In this document: positions 1 through 7,752 of the stretch, piece after piece | Position numbering within the stretch: position 1 is the stretch's first letter | Layout: the number at the start of each line of letters is the position of its first letter | From: Curvibacter sp. GWA2_63_95 | GTDB taxonomy: Bacteria; Pseudomonadota; Gammaproteobacteria; Burkholderiales; Burkholderiaceae_C | Assembly: GCA_001795455.1 (NCBI GenBank) | Contig: MGPB01000021.1 | Location: 124,001 to 188,000, forward strand | Reading direction: 5' to 3' | DNA: 64,000 bases | Notes under the pieces: model-generated | The model's input: the letters and a program-made list of their open reading frames with translations, nothing else | Databases searched by the model: none | What the model was told of the DNA's origin: nothing | Made by a program: the position numbers and the translations under genes

Positions 1-25
1 GCCGGGTGGATGCGAATGATGGGGT

Positions 26-1432
26 TCATTTGATCAGCCCCATCTGATGTGGCAGCCACAGCGTCAGTGCGGGGATGTAGGTGATGGCCACCAGTGCCAG
101 CATCAGCGGAATCAGCCAGGGCAGGATGGCCATGGTGGTGCGCTCCACCGAGAGTTTGGAGATGCGTGCCAGCACAAACAGCACCATGCCCAGTGGCGGA
201 TGCAGCAGACCAATCATCAGGTTCAGCGTCATGATGAGGCCGAACTGGATGGGGTCAATGCCCAGCTTGAGCACGATGGGCAAGAGGATGGGCACGAGGA
301 TGGTGATGGCCGCAATGGTGTCGATGAAGCAGCCCACAAACAAAATCAGCAGGTTGGCCAGCAGCAGGAACACCCACTTGTTGCTGGTGATGGACAAAAT
401 CCAGTCGGCCAGGGCCTGCGCGGCCTGTGTGGTGGTGAGCAGCCAGGCAAAGATGGACGCGGCCGTGACGATGAACAGCACCGAGGCGGTGGTTTCAATC
501 GTCTCGAACGTGGCCTGGGCCAGCGTGCGCAAGGTCATGGAGCGGTAACGCACCAGGCCCAGAAACAGCGCCCAGATGACGGCAGCCACGGCCGCTTCGG
601 TGGGCGTGAACCAGCCCATGGTCATGCCACCGATCAGGATCACCGGGGCCATGAGGGCCAGCACGGCCGAGAAGTTGTAGCGCCAGTCCAGCACCAGCAG
701 GGCCACAAAGGCAGCCCCCGCGGCCAGGTTGACCGAGGCACCGGCCTTGACCGCCAGCCACACCGCCATGGGGAAGGCCAGCACCACCAGAATCTCCAGC
801 GTGGCGCCGCCCAGGCGGCCCCAGTGGAAAGCCACGTCGCCGCCCCAGCCATTGCGGTGGGCAAAAAAGGCCACGGTCGCCATCATCAGCGCTGTCATGA
901 ACAGGCCGGGCAGGATGCCCGCCACAAACAGCGCACCAATGGAGACGTTGGCCATCATGCCGTAGATCACAAAGGGCAGCGAAGGCGGAATGATGGGGCC
1001 CAGCGTGGCCGAAGCGGCCGTCACACCCACGGCAAATTCGGTGCTGTAGCCATGCTCTTTCATGGCCTTGATCTCGATCGAGCCCAGACCCGCGGCATCG
1101 GCAATGGCCGTGCCGGACATGCCTGAGAAGATGACCGAGCCGATGATGTTGACCTGGCCCAGGCCGCCCTTCATCCAGCCCACCAGGGCCACGGCAAAGT
1201 TGTAAATGCGGCTGGTGATGCCGGCGATGTTCATCAGGTTGCCGGCCAGAATGAAGAAGGGCACGGCCAAGAGCGGGAAGGACTCGATGCCCGCAATCAT
1301 GCGCTGGGCCAGCACGATGTCGGGCACGCTGCCCGACACCAGGATGTAGACCAGCGAGCCACCGGCCATGGCCACCGCCACCGGCAGGCCACAGAGCATC
1401 AGCCCCAAGAAGGAAACAATCAGGATCAACAT
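26..1432 (-). CDS. dctM: TRAP transporter large permease (DctM type)
   Basis: Large membrane subunit of a tripartite ATP-independent periplasmic (TRAP) carrier, which uses an ion gradient to import a carboxylate delivered by a periplasmic binding protein. The 468-residue protein is hydrophobic throughout and carries typical DctM stretches: an N-terminal GLPVAVAMA segment, FFILAGNLM near residue 60, SGTAIADAAGLG near 107 and TLGPIIPPSLPFVIYG near 143. Length is normal for the family. It is the last gene of the operon, 14 bp after the small permease. The substrate cannot be read from the protein; the neighbouring dehydrogenase suggests a sugar acid (inference). Confidence 0.95.
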   Translation of the reverse strand: MLILIVSFLGLMLCGLPVAVAMAGGSLVYILVSGSVPDIVLAQRMIAGIESFPLLAVPFFILAGNLMNIAGITSRIYNFAVALVGWMKGGLGQVNIIGSVIFSGMSGTAIADAAGLGSIEIKAMKEHGYSTEFAVGVTAASATLGPIIPPSLPFVIYGMMANVSIGALFVAGILPGLFMTALMMATVAFFAHRNGWGGDVAFHWGRLGGATLEILVVLAFPMAVWLAVKAGASVNLAAGAAFVALLVLDWRYNFSAVLALMAPVILIGGMTMGWFTPTEAAVAAVIWALFLGLVRYRSMTLRTLAQATFETIETTASVLFIVTAASIFAWLLTTTQAAQALADWILSITSNKWVFLLLANLLILFVGCFIDTIAAITILVPILLPIVLKLGIDPIQFGLIMTLNLMIGLLHPPLGMVLFVLARISKLSVERTTMAILPWLIPLMLALVAITYIPALTLWLPHQMGLIK

Positions 1433-1446
1433 GGAGGGGGTTCCGT

Positions 1447-2058
1447 TCAGTCGGTGGAGCCGTCAAAGAAGCCAGGGTTTTGTAGCGCCGAGAAGCCGCG
1501 CCGCCAGTTCTCTACCGCCACCTGCACGGCACGCAGGGCCATCAGGGCAAAGCCGGCAAACGCCAACCAGTACACATGGCTCTTGTTCCAGTTGATGGTG
1601 GTCATGGGTTCGTTGTCCACCGCCAGCGCGTAGCGTGCCACCAGCCAGGCGCCATAGCTGTAGAAGGTGATGGCGGCCAGATCAACGGCCGTGGACAGCA
1701 CCCGACCGGCGGACACCGGCAGGTAGCGGTACACCAGGTTGACCTGGACGTGCCGCACCCGCCGCACGCACATGGACGCCCCAATGAACACCACCGGCAT
1801 CAGGCAGTACACGGCCAGTTCCTCGGTCCAGGCGTACGAGTCGTTCAGCACATAGCGGCTGAAAAACTGCAGGAACACCAAGCCGGCCATGGCCCAGAAG
1901 AAGCCCAGGCACACCCAGTCTTCCACGCCATAGACGGAGAGGTCCACCGTGTGCTGGTCGGCCTCTGCGAAGCTGGCGACCAGCGCTTCCGCGCTGGTCT
2001 CAACCGGATGTGACTCTGATGCGCCGCCTGACAGGGGCAGGGAGCTATGAAGCGTCAT
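1447..2058 (-). CDS. dctQ: TRAP transporter small permease (DctQ type)
   Basis: Small membrane subunit that pairs with DctM. It has 203 residues: a hydrophilic N-terminal extension of about 45 residues, then four hydrophobic segments (around residues 48-68, 84-102, 122-145 and 160-180). The stretch FFSRYVLNDSYAWTEELA near residue 65 matches the DctQ signature (F-R-Y-V-x-N...W-x-E-E). It lies 11 bp downstream of dctP and 14 bp upstream of dctM, consistent with one transcript. The long N-terminus may mean that the true start is further inside, but I see no clearly better start codon. Confidence 0.92.
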   Translation of the reverse strand: MTLHSSLPLSGGASESHPVETSAEALVASFAEADQHTVDLSVYGVEDWVCLGFFWAMAGLVFLQFFSRYVLNDSYAWTEELAVYCLMPVVFIGASMCVRRVRHVQVNLVYRYLPVSAGRVLSTAVDLAAITFYSYGAWLVARYALAVDNEPMTTINWNKSHVYWLAFAGFALMALRAVQVAVENWRRGFSALQNPGFFDGSTD

Positions 2059-2069
2059 GTCGGCTCGCC

Positions 2070-3038
2070 TTACTTGATGGCCTGGATGCGATCCCAGTCC
2101 GACTTCTGGTAGCCGTACTGCTCAAAGGGCACGTTTTTCAGCACGGTGTCGCGGAACTCGCCGGTGTTCACATCCGTCACGCTCACGCCCTTGCTGCGGA
2201 AGACGGCGGCCAGTTCACCTTCACGCGCAGCCACTTCCTTGGAAGCCTTGGCAGCGGCTTCCAGTGCCACGTCCGAGAAGATTTTTTTGTCAGCGTCCGA
2301 CAGCTTCTTCCACAGCCCGCCAGCCACTACGGTGTTCAGGTGGTCCACGATATGGCCGGTCAGCACGATGTGTTTTTGCACTTCGTAGAACTTCTTGGCT
2401 TCGATGGTGGGCAGCGGGTTCTCTTGCGCTTCCACGGTGCCGTTTTGCAGCGCCAGGTAGACCTCGGCAAACGCAATGGGGGAGGTGTTGGCACCGCAGG
2501 CGCGGGGCATGGCCAGGTAGGCGGGCACATCGGGCACGCGCATCTTCAGGCCCTTGAGGTCGGCGCACTTGGCAATCGGCTTGTTGCTGGTGGTGTGGCG
2601 GGTGCCGTAGTAGGTGGTGGCAATGATTTCATTGCCGCTTTTTTGTTCGTAGCCGGCAGTCAGCTCTTTGTAGATGTCGCTGCGGGTATAGGCCAGCAGG
2701 TGGTCCACATTGCGGAAGGTGTAGGGGTAGTAGGTGACACCGATGCGGGGGAAGGCCTTGGCTGCAAAGCTGGAGCCCGAGATGATGATGTCCACGGTGC
2801 CCAGGCTCAGGCCCTGGTTGATGTCGTTCTCTTTGCCCAGCTGCGACGCGGGGTACACGTCAATCTGGTAGCGGCCACCGGTGCGCTTCTTGATTTCTTC
2901 AGCCGCCCAGACGGACGCCGTGTGGAAGGGCTCGCCCGGCTCGTACACGTGGGCCCATTTGAGCTTGGTCTGCGCGAAGGCCGGGGCGGCGACCACCAGG
3001 CTTGCAGCCAGGGCCAGGGTAATGCGTTGGAATGTCAT
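2070..3038 (-). CDS. dctP: TRAP transporter substrate-binding protein (DctP type)
   Basis: Periplasmic solute-binding protein of the TRAP system. The first 22 residues form a signal peptide ending AFA|Q. The mature part has the DctP fold markers: KLKWAHV at its start, GLKMRVPD near residue 170 with the arginine that usually binds the ligand carboxylate, and NPLPTIEAKKFYEVQKH near 230. The length of 322 residues is usual. An AGAGGAG ribosome site stands about 9 bases before the ATG. It is transcribed after the idonate dehydrogenase-like gene with a 42-bp gap, so substrate uptake and first oxidation are probably co-expressed (inference). Confidence 0.95.
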   Translation of the reverse strand: MTFQRITLALAASLVVAAPAFAQTKLKWAHVYEPGEPFHTASVWAAEEIKKRTGGRYQIDVYPASQLGKENDINQGLSLGTVDIIISGSSFAAKAFPRIGVTYYPYTFRNVDHLLAYTRSDIYKELTAGYEQKSGNEIIATTYYGTRHTTSNKPIAKCADLKGLKMRVPDVPAYLAMPRACGANTSPIAFAEVYLALQNGTVEAQENPLPTIEAKKFYEVQKHIVLTGHIVDHLNTVVAGGLWKKLSDADKKIFSDVALEAAAKASKEVAAREGELAAVFRSKGVSVTDVNTGEFRDTVLKNVPFEQYGYQKSDWDRIQAIK

Positions 3039-3080
3039 GGTGTCTGTCTCCTCTTGTTGTGAATGTTGCGCAGCCGGGTC

Positions 3081-4094
3081 TTAGCCGGGAATGAGCTGCA
3101 CTTTGGTACTGCGGCCTCTGTCCAAAGCCAGATCGAAGGCCGCTTTCGATTGGCTGATCGGCAACTGGGCGCTGATGAGCGGGCGCACATCGGCCCGTCG
3201 GCTGCGAATGGCCTGCACGGCCCAGTCAAATTCGATGTCGGCGCGGAAGGCGCCCACGTAGTCCAGCTCGCGCGACATGATGTCGTTGGCTGGAAAAGGA
3301 ATCTCTGCGGGCAGCGTGCCCACTTGCACCACCCGCCCGCCACGGCGCACCGCCGCCAGGCAGCCGGCCAGCGCAGCGGGGTGGCCCGCAGCTTCCAGCG
3401 CCACATCCACGCGGCCCTTCCAGGCGGCGGCATCGGGCAAGGCCTCGTCCGCGCCTACGGTCAGGGCCATCTCGCGCGCCCGCTCGCTGGGGTCGCAGGC
3501 AATCACGCGGCCGGCACCGGCCAGACGCGCGGCAATGACCGCCATGCAGCCGATGGTGCCCGCCCCGGTGACCAGCACGGTGGCGCCCAGCACTTCGCCC
3601 GCGCGGCGCACCGCATGCAGGCCTACCGACAGCGGCTCGGCACAGGCGATCTCGCCCAGGCTCACGTCCTCGTCGATGGCGGTGAGCTGTGCTTCAGCCA
3701 TCACAAAGTGCTCGCGGAAGAAGCCGTGGATGTGCGGAAAAATGGCTGCACTGCCCAGGAACACCATCTTCTCGCACAGGTTGCTGCGCCCGGCGCGGCA
3801 GGCGGGGCACACCCCACAGGGGTGGGCCGGGTTCACCGCCACTTTCTGGCCGACGTTGACTTTGGACACGCCTTCGCCCACGGCGTCCACCACGCCCGAG
3901 GCCTCATGCCCCGGCACAAAGGGCGCGCGGATGGCGAAGATGCCGGCGCGGCCGTGCTGGTAGTAGTGCAGGTCGGAGCCGCAGATGCCACCGGCGCCCA
4001 GGCGCACGCGCACCTGGCCGGGGCCGGGCTCCTGGGCGTCGTGGTGTTCCACGCTGAGGTTCAGCGGGCCGTTGAGGGTGCAGGCAAGGCTCAT
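3081..4094 (-). CDS. idnD: Zinc-dependent L-idonate 5-dehydrogenase-like enzyme
   Basis: Medium-chain, zinc-dependent NAD(P) dehydrogenase of 337 residues. Catalytic zinc ligands are visible as C38 in GGICGSDLHYYQ and the GHE at 62-64. The structural zinc site is C93, C96, C99 and C107, and the nucleotide-binding loop is GAGTIG at 177-182. GGICGSDLHYY and the overall layout resemble L-idonate 5-dehydrogenase (IdnD), which interconverts L-idonate and 5-keto-gluconate; a related polyol or sugar-acid specificity cannot be excluded. It sits 20 bp after the GntR gene and 42 bp before the TRAP genes, forming a regulator-enzyme-transporter operon. Confidence 0.8.
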   Translation of the reverse strand: MSLACTLNGPLNLSVEHHDAQEPGPGQVRVRLGAGGICGSDLHYYQHGRAGIFAIRAPFVPGHEASGVVDAVGEGVSKVNVGQKVAVNPAHPCGVCPACRAGRSNLCEKMVFLGSAAIFPHIHGFFREHFVMAEAQLTAIDEDVSLGEIACAEPLSVGLHAVRRAGEVLGATVLVTGAGTIGCMAVIAARLAGAGRVIACDPSERAREMALTVGADEALPDAAAWKGRVDVALEAAGHPAALAGCLAAVRRGGRVVQVGTLPAEIPFPANDIMSRELDYVGAFRADIEFDWAVQAIRSRRADVRPLISAQLPISQSKAAFDLALDRGRSTKVQLIPG

Positions 4095-4114
4095 GGTCGG
4101 GGCGTCCGGTGGGG

Positions 4115-4813
4115 TCAGGCGTCGGTGGGGGTGGGCCAGCCGGCGGAGAAGCGTTCGTGCGAGTGGTCCAGGTGGCCGCTCATGGCGGCGCGCGCCATGT
4201 CGGGGTCGTGGGCGGCAATGGCTTCGACCACGGCACGGTGTTCGTCCACCGCGGCCTTCCAGGTGGCTTCGCGTTCAAAGTGACCGCCCAGCTGTTGGAA
4301 CAAGGGGCCATTGCGCTCGTCAAACAGCTGGGTCACCACCGCTTGCAAGGCGCTGTTGTCGCTGGCCTGGGCGATGCGGATGTGGAAGGCCCGGTCGCCG
4401 CGGATGGGCAGGGTGCGGGCGGCTATGTCGACTTCCATGTCGCGCAGGGTTTCCAACAGGTCGGGCACCAGCGTGGGGTCGGTGCTGCGGGCGGCCAGGG
4501 CGGCCAGTTCACATTCGATGAGCTGGCGCGCGCGGATGATTTCCAGCGGGCCGTGCGCGTTGTCCAGCAGGCGCACGCTCTCGCGGCCAATCACCACAAT
4601 GCCCGAGCCCATGCGCACTTCGATCAGGCCTTCCACTTCGAGCGCAATCAGTGCTTCCCGCACCGACGGGCGGGACACGCCCATCTTGGCCGCCAGGTCG
4701 CGCTCGGCGGGCAGCTTGCTGCCCACGGCAAACTCACCGCTCTGGATGAGCTGGCGCAGCTGGTCGGCAATCTGGCGGTACAGGCGGCGCGGCTCTATGG
4801 GTTGGAAGGGCAT
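4115..4813 (-). CDS. GntR/FadR-family transcriptional regulator
   Basis: Local regulator of 232 residues. The N-terminal winged helix (about residues 8-75) contains LPAERDLAAKMGVSRPSVREALIAL, the classic GntR helix-turn-helix. The C-terminal part (about 95-220) is an all-helical FCD effector domain, placing it in the FadR subfamily that usually senses small carboxylates. It is the first gene of the idnD-TRAP operon. A palindromic operator lies 24 bp upstream of its start codon, so autoregulation of the whole operon, relieved by the imported sugar acid, is a reasonable inference. Confidence 0.93.
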   Translation of the reverse strand: MPFQPIEPRRLYRQIADQLRQLIQSGEFAVGSKLPAERDLAAKMGVSRPSVREALIALEVEGLIEVRMGSGIVVIGRESVRLLDNAHGPLEIIRARQLIECELAALAARSTDPTLVPDLLETLRDMEVDIAARTLPIRGDRAFHIRIAQASDNSALQAVVTQLFDERNGPLFQQLGGHFEREATWKAAVDEHRAVVEAIAAHDPDMARAAMSGHLDHSHERFSAGWPTPTDA

Positions 4814-4836
4814 GCGATAGATTTGGCTAAAAGGTA

Positions 4837-4853
4837 AATTGGTAAGACCAGTT
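4837..4853. promoter_or_regulatory. Probable GntR/FadR operator
   Basis: AATTGGTAAGACCAGTT is an almost perfect palindrome: core TGGT-N3-ACCA, with 6 of 7 positions matching in each arm. TGGT-N3-ACCA is the known core of operators of the FadR subfamily. It lies 24 bp upstream of the repressor start codon, where it would cover the promoter. Confidence 0.7.
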
Positions 4854-4922
4854 GGCCGAATTGTGGGGCGGTTTGGTGTGGGAAAGGTCTAGGGTTTTCC
4901 CGACGCAGCAACATGTGGACGT

Positions 4923-4949
4923 AAAAAAACCGCCTTGCGGGCGGTTTTT
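4923..4949 (-). terminator. Rho-independent terminator after vanAB
   Basis: CCGCC-TTGCG-GGCGG flanked by an A run on the left and a T run on the right. Read on the minus strand it gives a GC stem extended by A-T pairs and followed by a T run, about 57 bp past the vanB stop. The flanking runs would let it work in both directions. Confidence 0.8.
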
Positions 4950-5000
4950 GCTATCAATTAAGGAGCTGCTTGCGCAGTATCTATAAGGGCTAGGTGCCAA
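4950..5000 (+). repeat. Dispersed repeat copy 1
   Basis: Starts GCTATCAATTAAGGAGCTGC, continues through TTGCGCA and ends with AGGGCTAGGTGCC. It is one of at least nine copies in the window and sits between the vanB stop and its terminator. Another GCTATAAA starts at 5005 and overlaps the vanB stop codon. Confidence 0.75.
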
Positions 5001-5005
5001 TTTTG

Positions 5006-5974
5006 CTATAAATCCAGCACCAGGCGGGCGCTGCTGGCGCGTGAGCAGCAAGGCAGGAACTGGTCGTTGGCGGCCTGTTCGGCGGGCTCCAGGTACTGGT
5101 CGCGGTGGTCGGGTATGCCGGCCTTCACGCGGGTGAGGCAGGTGCCGCACACGCCTTGCTCGCAGGACATGGGAATGTCCAGGCCCGCCGCATGCAGGGC
5201 GGCCAGCGCGGTCTGGTCGGCCAGCACCTTGATGACCTTGCCGGTGCTCGCAATCTCCAGCTCAAAGCTGCCGTCGTTGGTGTGGTCCACCGGGGCGGCG
5301 CCAAAGTACTCGCGGTGCAAGCGCTCTTCGGGCCAGCCCGCGGCGCGACCTGCGGCGAGCACGGCGTCCATAAAACCTTGCGGGCCGCACACATACAGGT
5401 GAGTACCTGCTGGTGCATGTTTCAGGGTGGCGGCAATGTCCAGCTTCTGTGCCGCGTCACCATCGTCAAAGTGGTGCTGGGCGTGCGCGGCAAACGGGGC
5501 CGTCGCCACGCGGTTGATGAAGGCGGTGCGCTCGCGCGAGCGATTGCAGTGGTGCAGGGTGAAGGGTTGGCCGGTGGTGGCCAGGTGCTCAGCCATCGCC
5601 AGCATGGGTGTGATGCCAATGCCGCCGGCCAGCAGCAGGTGGTGCGGCGCACTGGCTTCCAGTGCAAACAGGTTGCGCGGTGCGCTGATGGTGAGCACGC
5701 TGCCCTCAAGCACCAGGTCGTGCACCGCGGCCGAGCCGCCGCGGGAGGCCGCATCGCGCAGCACGCCAATGACATAACGGTGGGTCTCGCTGGGCGCGTT
5801 GCACAGCGAATACTGGCGTACCAAGCCATTGGGCAGGTGCACATCAATGTGCGCACCGGCGGTGAAGGCGGGCAGGGCGCTGCCGCCTGCGGCCACCAGC
5901 TCCAGGCTGCAAATGTCTTGCGCCTCGGTGCGCTTGGCGGCTACGCGGACTTGCAGGGTCGTCGTCCCGCTCAT
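5006..5974 (-). CDS. vanB: Vanillate O-demethylase oxidoreductase (VanB)
   Basis: Reductase that passes electrons from NAD(P)H through flavin and a [2Fe-2S] centre to the VanA oxygenase. The 322 residues are ordered as in the family: flavin-binding barrel with RQYSLCNAP near residue 56, nucleotide-binding GGIGITPMLAM near 118, and a C-terminal plant-type ferredoxin domain with CEQGVCGTC near 273 and the last cysteine ligand in the CC pair near 309. It overlaps vanA by 4 bp (ATGA), indicating translational coupling. A related aromatic O-demethylase reductase is the only serious alternative. Confidence 0.9.
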   Translation of the reverse strand: MSGTTTLQVRVAAKRTEAQDICSLELVAAGGSALPAFTAGAHIDVHLPNGLVRQYSLCNAPSETHRYVIGVLRDAASRGGSAAVHDLVLEGSVLTISAPRNLFALEASAPHHLLLAGGIGITPMLAMAEHLATTGQPFTLHHCNRSRERTAFINRVATAPFAAHAQHHFDDGDAAQKLDIAATLKHAPAGTHLYVCGPQGFMDAVLAAGRAAGWPEERLHREYFGAAPVDHTNDGSFELEIASTGKVIKVLADQTALAALHAAGLDIPMSCEQGVCGTCLTRVKAGIPDHRDQYLEPAEQAANDQFLPCCSRASSARLVLDL

Positions 5975-7053
5975 GCCGCCGCGCCCTGTGTGGCCGTTTG
6001 CGCTGTCCCTTCGGTGGCGGCGGGGTTGCGCTCTGCGGCCACCACGCGGTCAATCACCTTGCGCGACTGCACGCCGCCGGTGTCGATGTTGAGCATCAGC
6101 AGCTTGCGCTCGGGGTAGGCCAGCAGGTTTTGCTGCTGGCGTTCCAGCATCTCCTGGTCTTCCGCAAAAATTTTGCCCTGGCCTTCGCGGATCTGGGCAG
6201 TCAACGCCGTGTCTTGCGGCTTGAACTTGCGTGCCATGCCCCAGAAGTAGTGGATGCTGGTGTCCGTCTCGGGGGTGATGAAGTCCACCACCCAGCTCGC
6301 GGCCTTGAATTCGTCCGGCGCCTGGTAGCCGCCATGGCCCTGCAGCGCTACCCCCACCTCGATCATGATGTGGCTGGGCGGCGTGAAGTGGCAGATCTGC
6401 CAGCGGTCCACCGGCTGGTCGTCGGGCAGGCCATTCATGCGCAGCGCCATCTTCCAGAACGGTGGCGCCTCAATGCCTTCCATGTAGCGCTCGGTGATCA
6501 CGTGGTCGCCGTCCACACGGGTCTGGCAGGGCACTTCGTCAATTTCCTTCTGGCCAATGCTGGTGCTGTGCACATAGGTTTCATGCGTCAGGTCCATCAG
6601 GTTGTCGATCATCAGGCGGTAGTCGCAGGCAATCTCGTAGAGCCCGCCGCCGTAGCCGAACTGCGGGTTGCCCAGCCACTCAAACTTGGGGATGCTCGCC
6701 ACATCCGCCTTGGTGGCATCGCCGGGCCACACCCAGACAAAACCATGCGCCTCATGGATGGGGAAGCTGCGGATGGCGGGGAAGCCGCGTGTGCGCTGGC
6801 AGGGCATGGACACGGTTTTGCCATCGCAACCCATGGCCAGGCCGTGGTAGCCGCAGACCAGCGTGTCGCCTTCCACCTTGCCCAGCGAGAGCGGGGCGCC
6901 CCGGTGCGGGCAAAAGTCTTCCACCGCCGCCGCCACGCCCGCGCTGTTGCGGAACAAGGCCATCGGCACATTGCAGATGCGGCGGCCCAAGGGGCGGTCG
7001 GAGGGGATTTCTTCGCTGCGGGCGGCAACGTACCAGGTGTTGAGGGGAAACAT
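5971..7053 (-). CDS. vanA: Vanillate O-demethylase oxygenase (VanA)
   Basis: Rieske-type oxygenase that removes the methyl group of vanillate to give protocatechuate and formaldehyde. Rieske cluster ligands are C48, H50, C67 and H70 (CPH...CGYH). The mononuclear iron site is in DLTHETYVH (D154, H157, H162). I chose the ATG at 7053 because AAGGAG stands 7 bases before it and VanA proteins begin MFPxNxWYVA; the frame extends upstream to 7083 without support. Length is 360 residues. Vanillate is the likely substrate because VanB is coupled, but other methoxylated aromatics are possible. Confidence 0.9.
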   Translation of the reverse strand: MFPLNTWYVAARSEEIPSDRPLGRRICNVPMALFRNSAGVAAAVEDFCPHRGAPLSLGKVEGDTLVCGYHGLAMGCDGKTVSMPCQRTRGFPAIRSFPIHEAHGFVWVWPGDATKADVASIPKFEWLGNPQFGYGGGLYEIACDYRLMIDNLMDLTHETYVHSTSIGQKEIDEVPCQTRVDGDHVITERYMEGIEAPPFWKMALRMNGLPDDQPVDRWQICHFTPPSHIMIEVGVALQGHGGYQAPDEFKAASWVVDFITPETDTSIHYFWGMARKFKPQDTALTAQIREGQGKIFAEDQEMLERQQQNLLAYPERKLLMLNIDTGGVQSRKVIDRVVAAERNPAATEGTAQTATQGAAA

Positions 7054-7079
7054 GGTGGGGCTCCTTGGGTGGAAATTCT

Positions 7080-7099
7080 TCATTCAGTATGCTGAATGA
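7080..7099. promoter_or_regulatory. Probable MarR operator in front of vanA
   Basis: TCATTCAG-TATG-CTGAATGA: two 8-bp arms that are exact reverse complements around a 4-bp spacer, 27-46 bp upstream of the vanA start codon. MarR dimers typically bind such palindromes, and a MarR gene lies immediately upstream. Confidence 0.7.
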
Positions 7100-7168
7100 C
7101 GCAAATCATAGACCTAAGTCAATTCCGCGGCTAGGGGCTGGGGATGAGGGTTTTCCCTCGGAATGGGC

Positions 7169-7663
7169 TTATTCCGACGACTGGTCGGCGGCGCTGTCTG
7201 GCGTGTTGGCCTGGTCTTCAGGGGCTGGGGTGTTGAGGTGCACAAACTTGCGCAGCAAGCGCAAAAACTCGTCGCGCTCGGCGGGCTCCAGTGCGTCCAG
7301 CAGCTGCGCGTACATGGGGGCCACGCGCGGCAGCATCTCGGCCAGTACCGCTTCGCCCTCGGCGGTCAGGCGCAGCGCGCGCTGGCGGCGGGGCAGCAGC
7401 TCCCGCACGATCCAGCCCTTGGCATCCAGCCGTGCGGCAATGTCGGCGGTGGTGGACGTGTCCAGCGCCACCCGGTCCGCCAGCGTCACCTGGTCCATGC
7501 CCGGTGCGTCCTGCAGCGCGCGCAACACGGCGTACTGCACCGGCGTGATCTGCTTGCCATGCGTCTTGGCAAACGTGCCCACCGCCAACTGGTGCGCCCG
7601 CCGGATCAGGTGGCCGGGTTCGGCTTGCAGGGGGATGGGAGAGGCGGAGGGAATGGATGGCAT
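7169..7663 (-). CDS. MarR-family transcriptional regulator
   Basis: MarR-type winged-helix regulator of 164 residues. QVTLADRVALDTSTTADIAARLDAKGWIVREL (about residues 78-110) is the recognition helix region, and the basic wing follows with RRQRALRLTAEG. It is on the same strand as vanAB, about 115 bp upstream of vanA, with the palindrome at 7080-7099 in between. MarR-type regulators of aromatic degradation usually repress and are released by the aromatic substrate or its CoA ester; control of vanAB here is inferred from position. The C-terminal tail after residue 145 is acidic and probably disordered. Confidence 0.9.
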   Translation of the reverse strand: MPSIPSASPIPLQAEPGHLIRRAHQLAVGTFAKTHGKQITPVQYAVLRALQDAPGMDQVTLADRVALDTSTTADIAARLDAKGWIVRELLPRRQRALRLTAEGEAVLAEMLPRVAPMYAQLLDALEPAERDEFLRLLRKFVHLNTPAPEDQANTPDSAADQSSE

Positions 7664-7681
7664 GGCGACACCGGAAAATTT

Positions 7682-7709
7682 GCTATGGATTTCGGAGCTG
7701 CGTGCGCAA
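7682..7709 (+). repeat. Dispersed repeat copy 2 (left half only)
   Basis: GCTATGGATTTCGGAGCTGC followed by GTGCGCAA matches the left half of the repeat; the right half (GGGCTAGAGGC) is missing. It marks the left edge of the segment holding the orphan gene at 7753-8754. Confidence 0.6.
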
Positions 7710-7752
7710 CTTCTGTTGGAGAAACATCGGCCCTTATCAGTTTGTTAAGTGG

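Noticed and set aside
4827-5150. 107-codon minus-strand frame between vanB and the GntR gene
   Set aside because: It runs through a terminator and a dispersed repeat and overlaps the end of vanB; composition is not protein-like.
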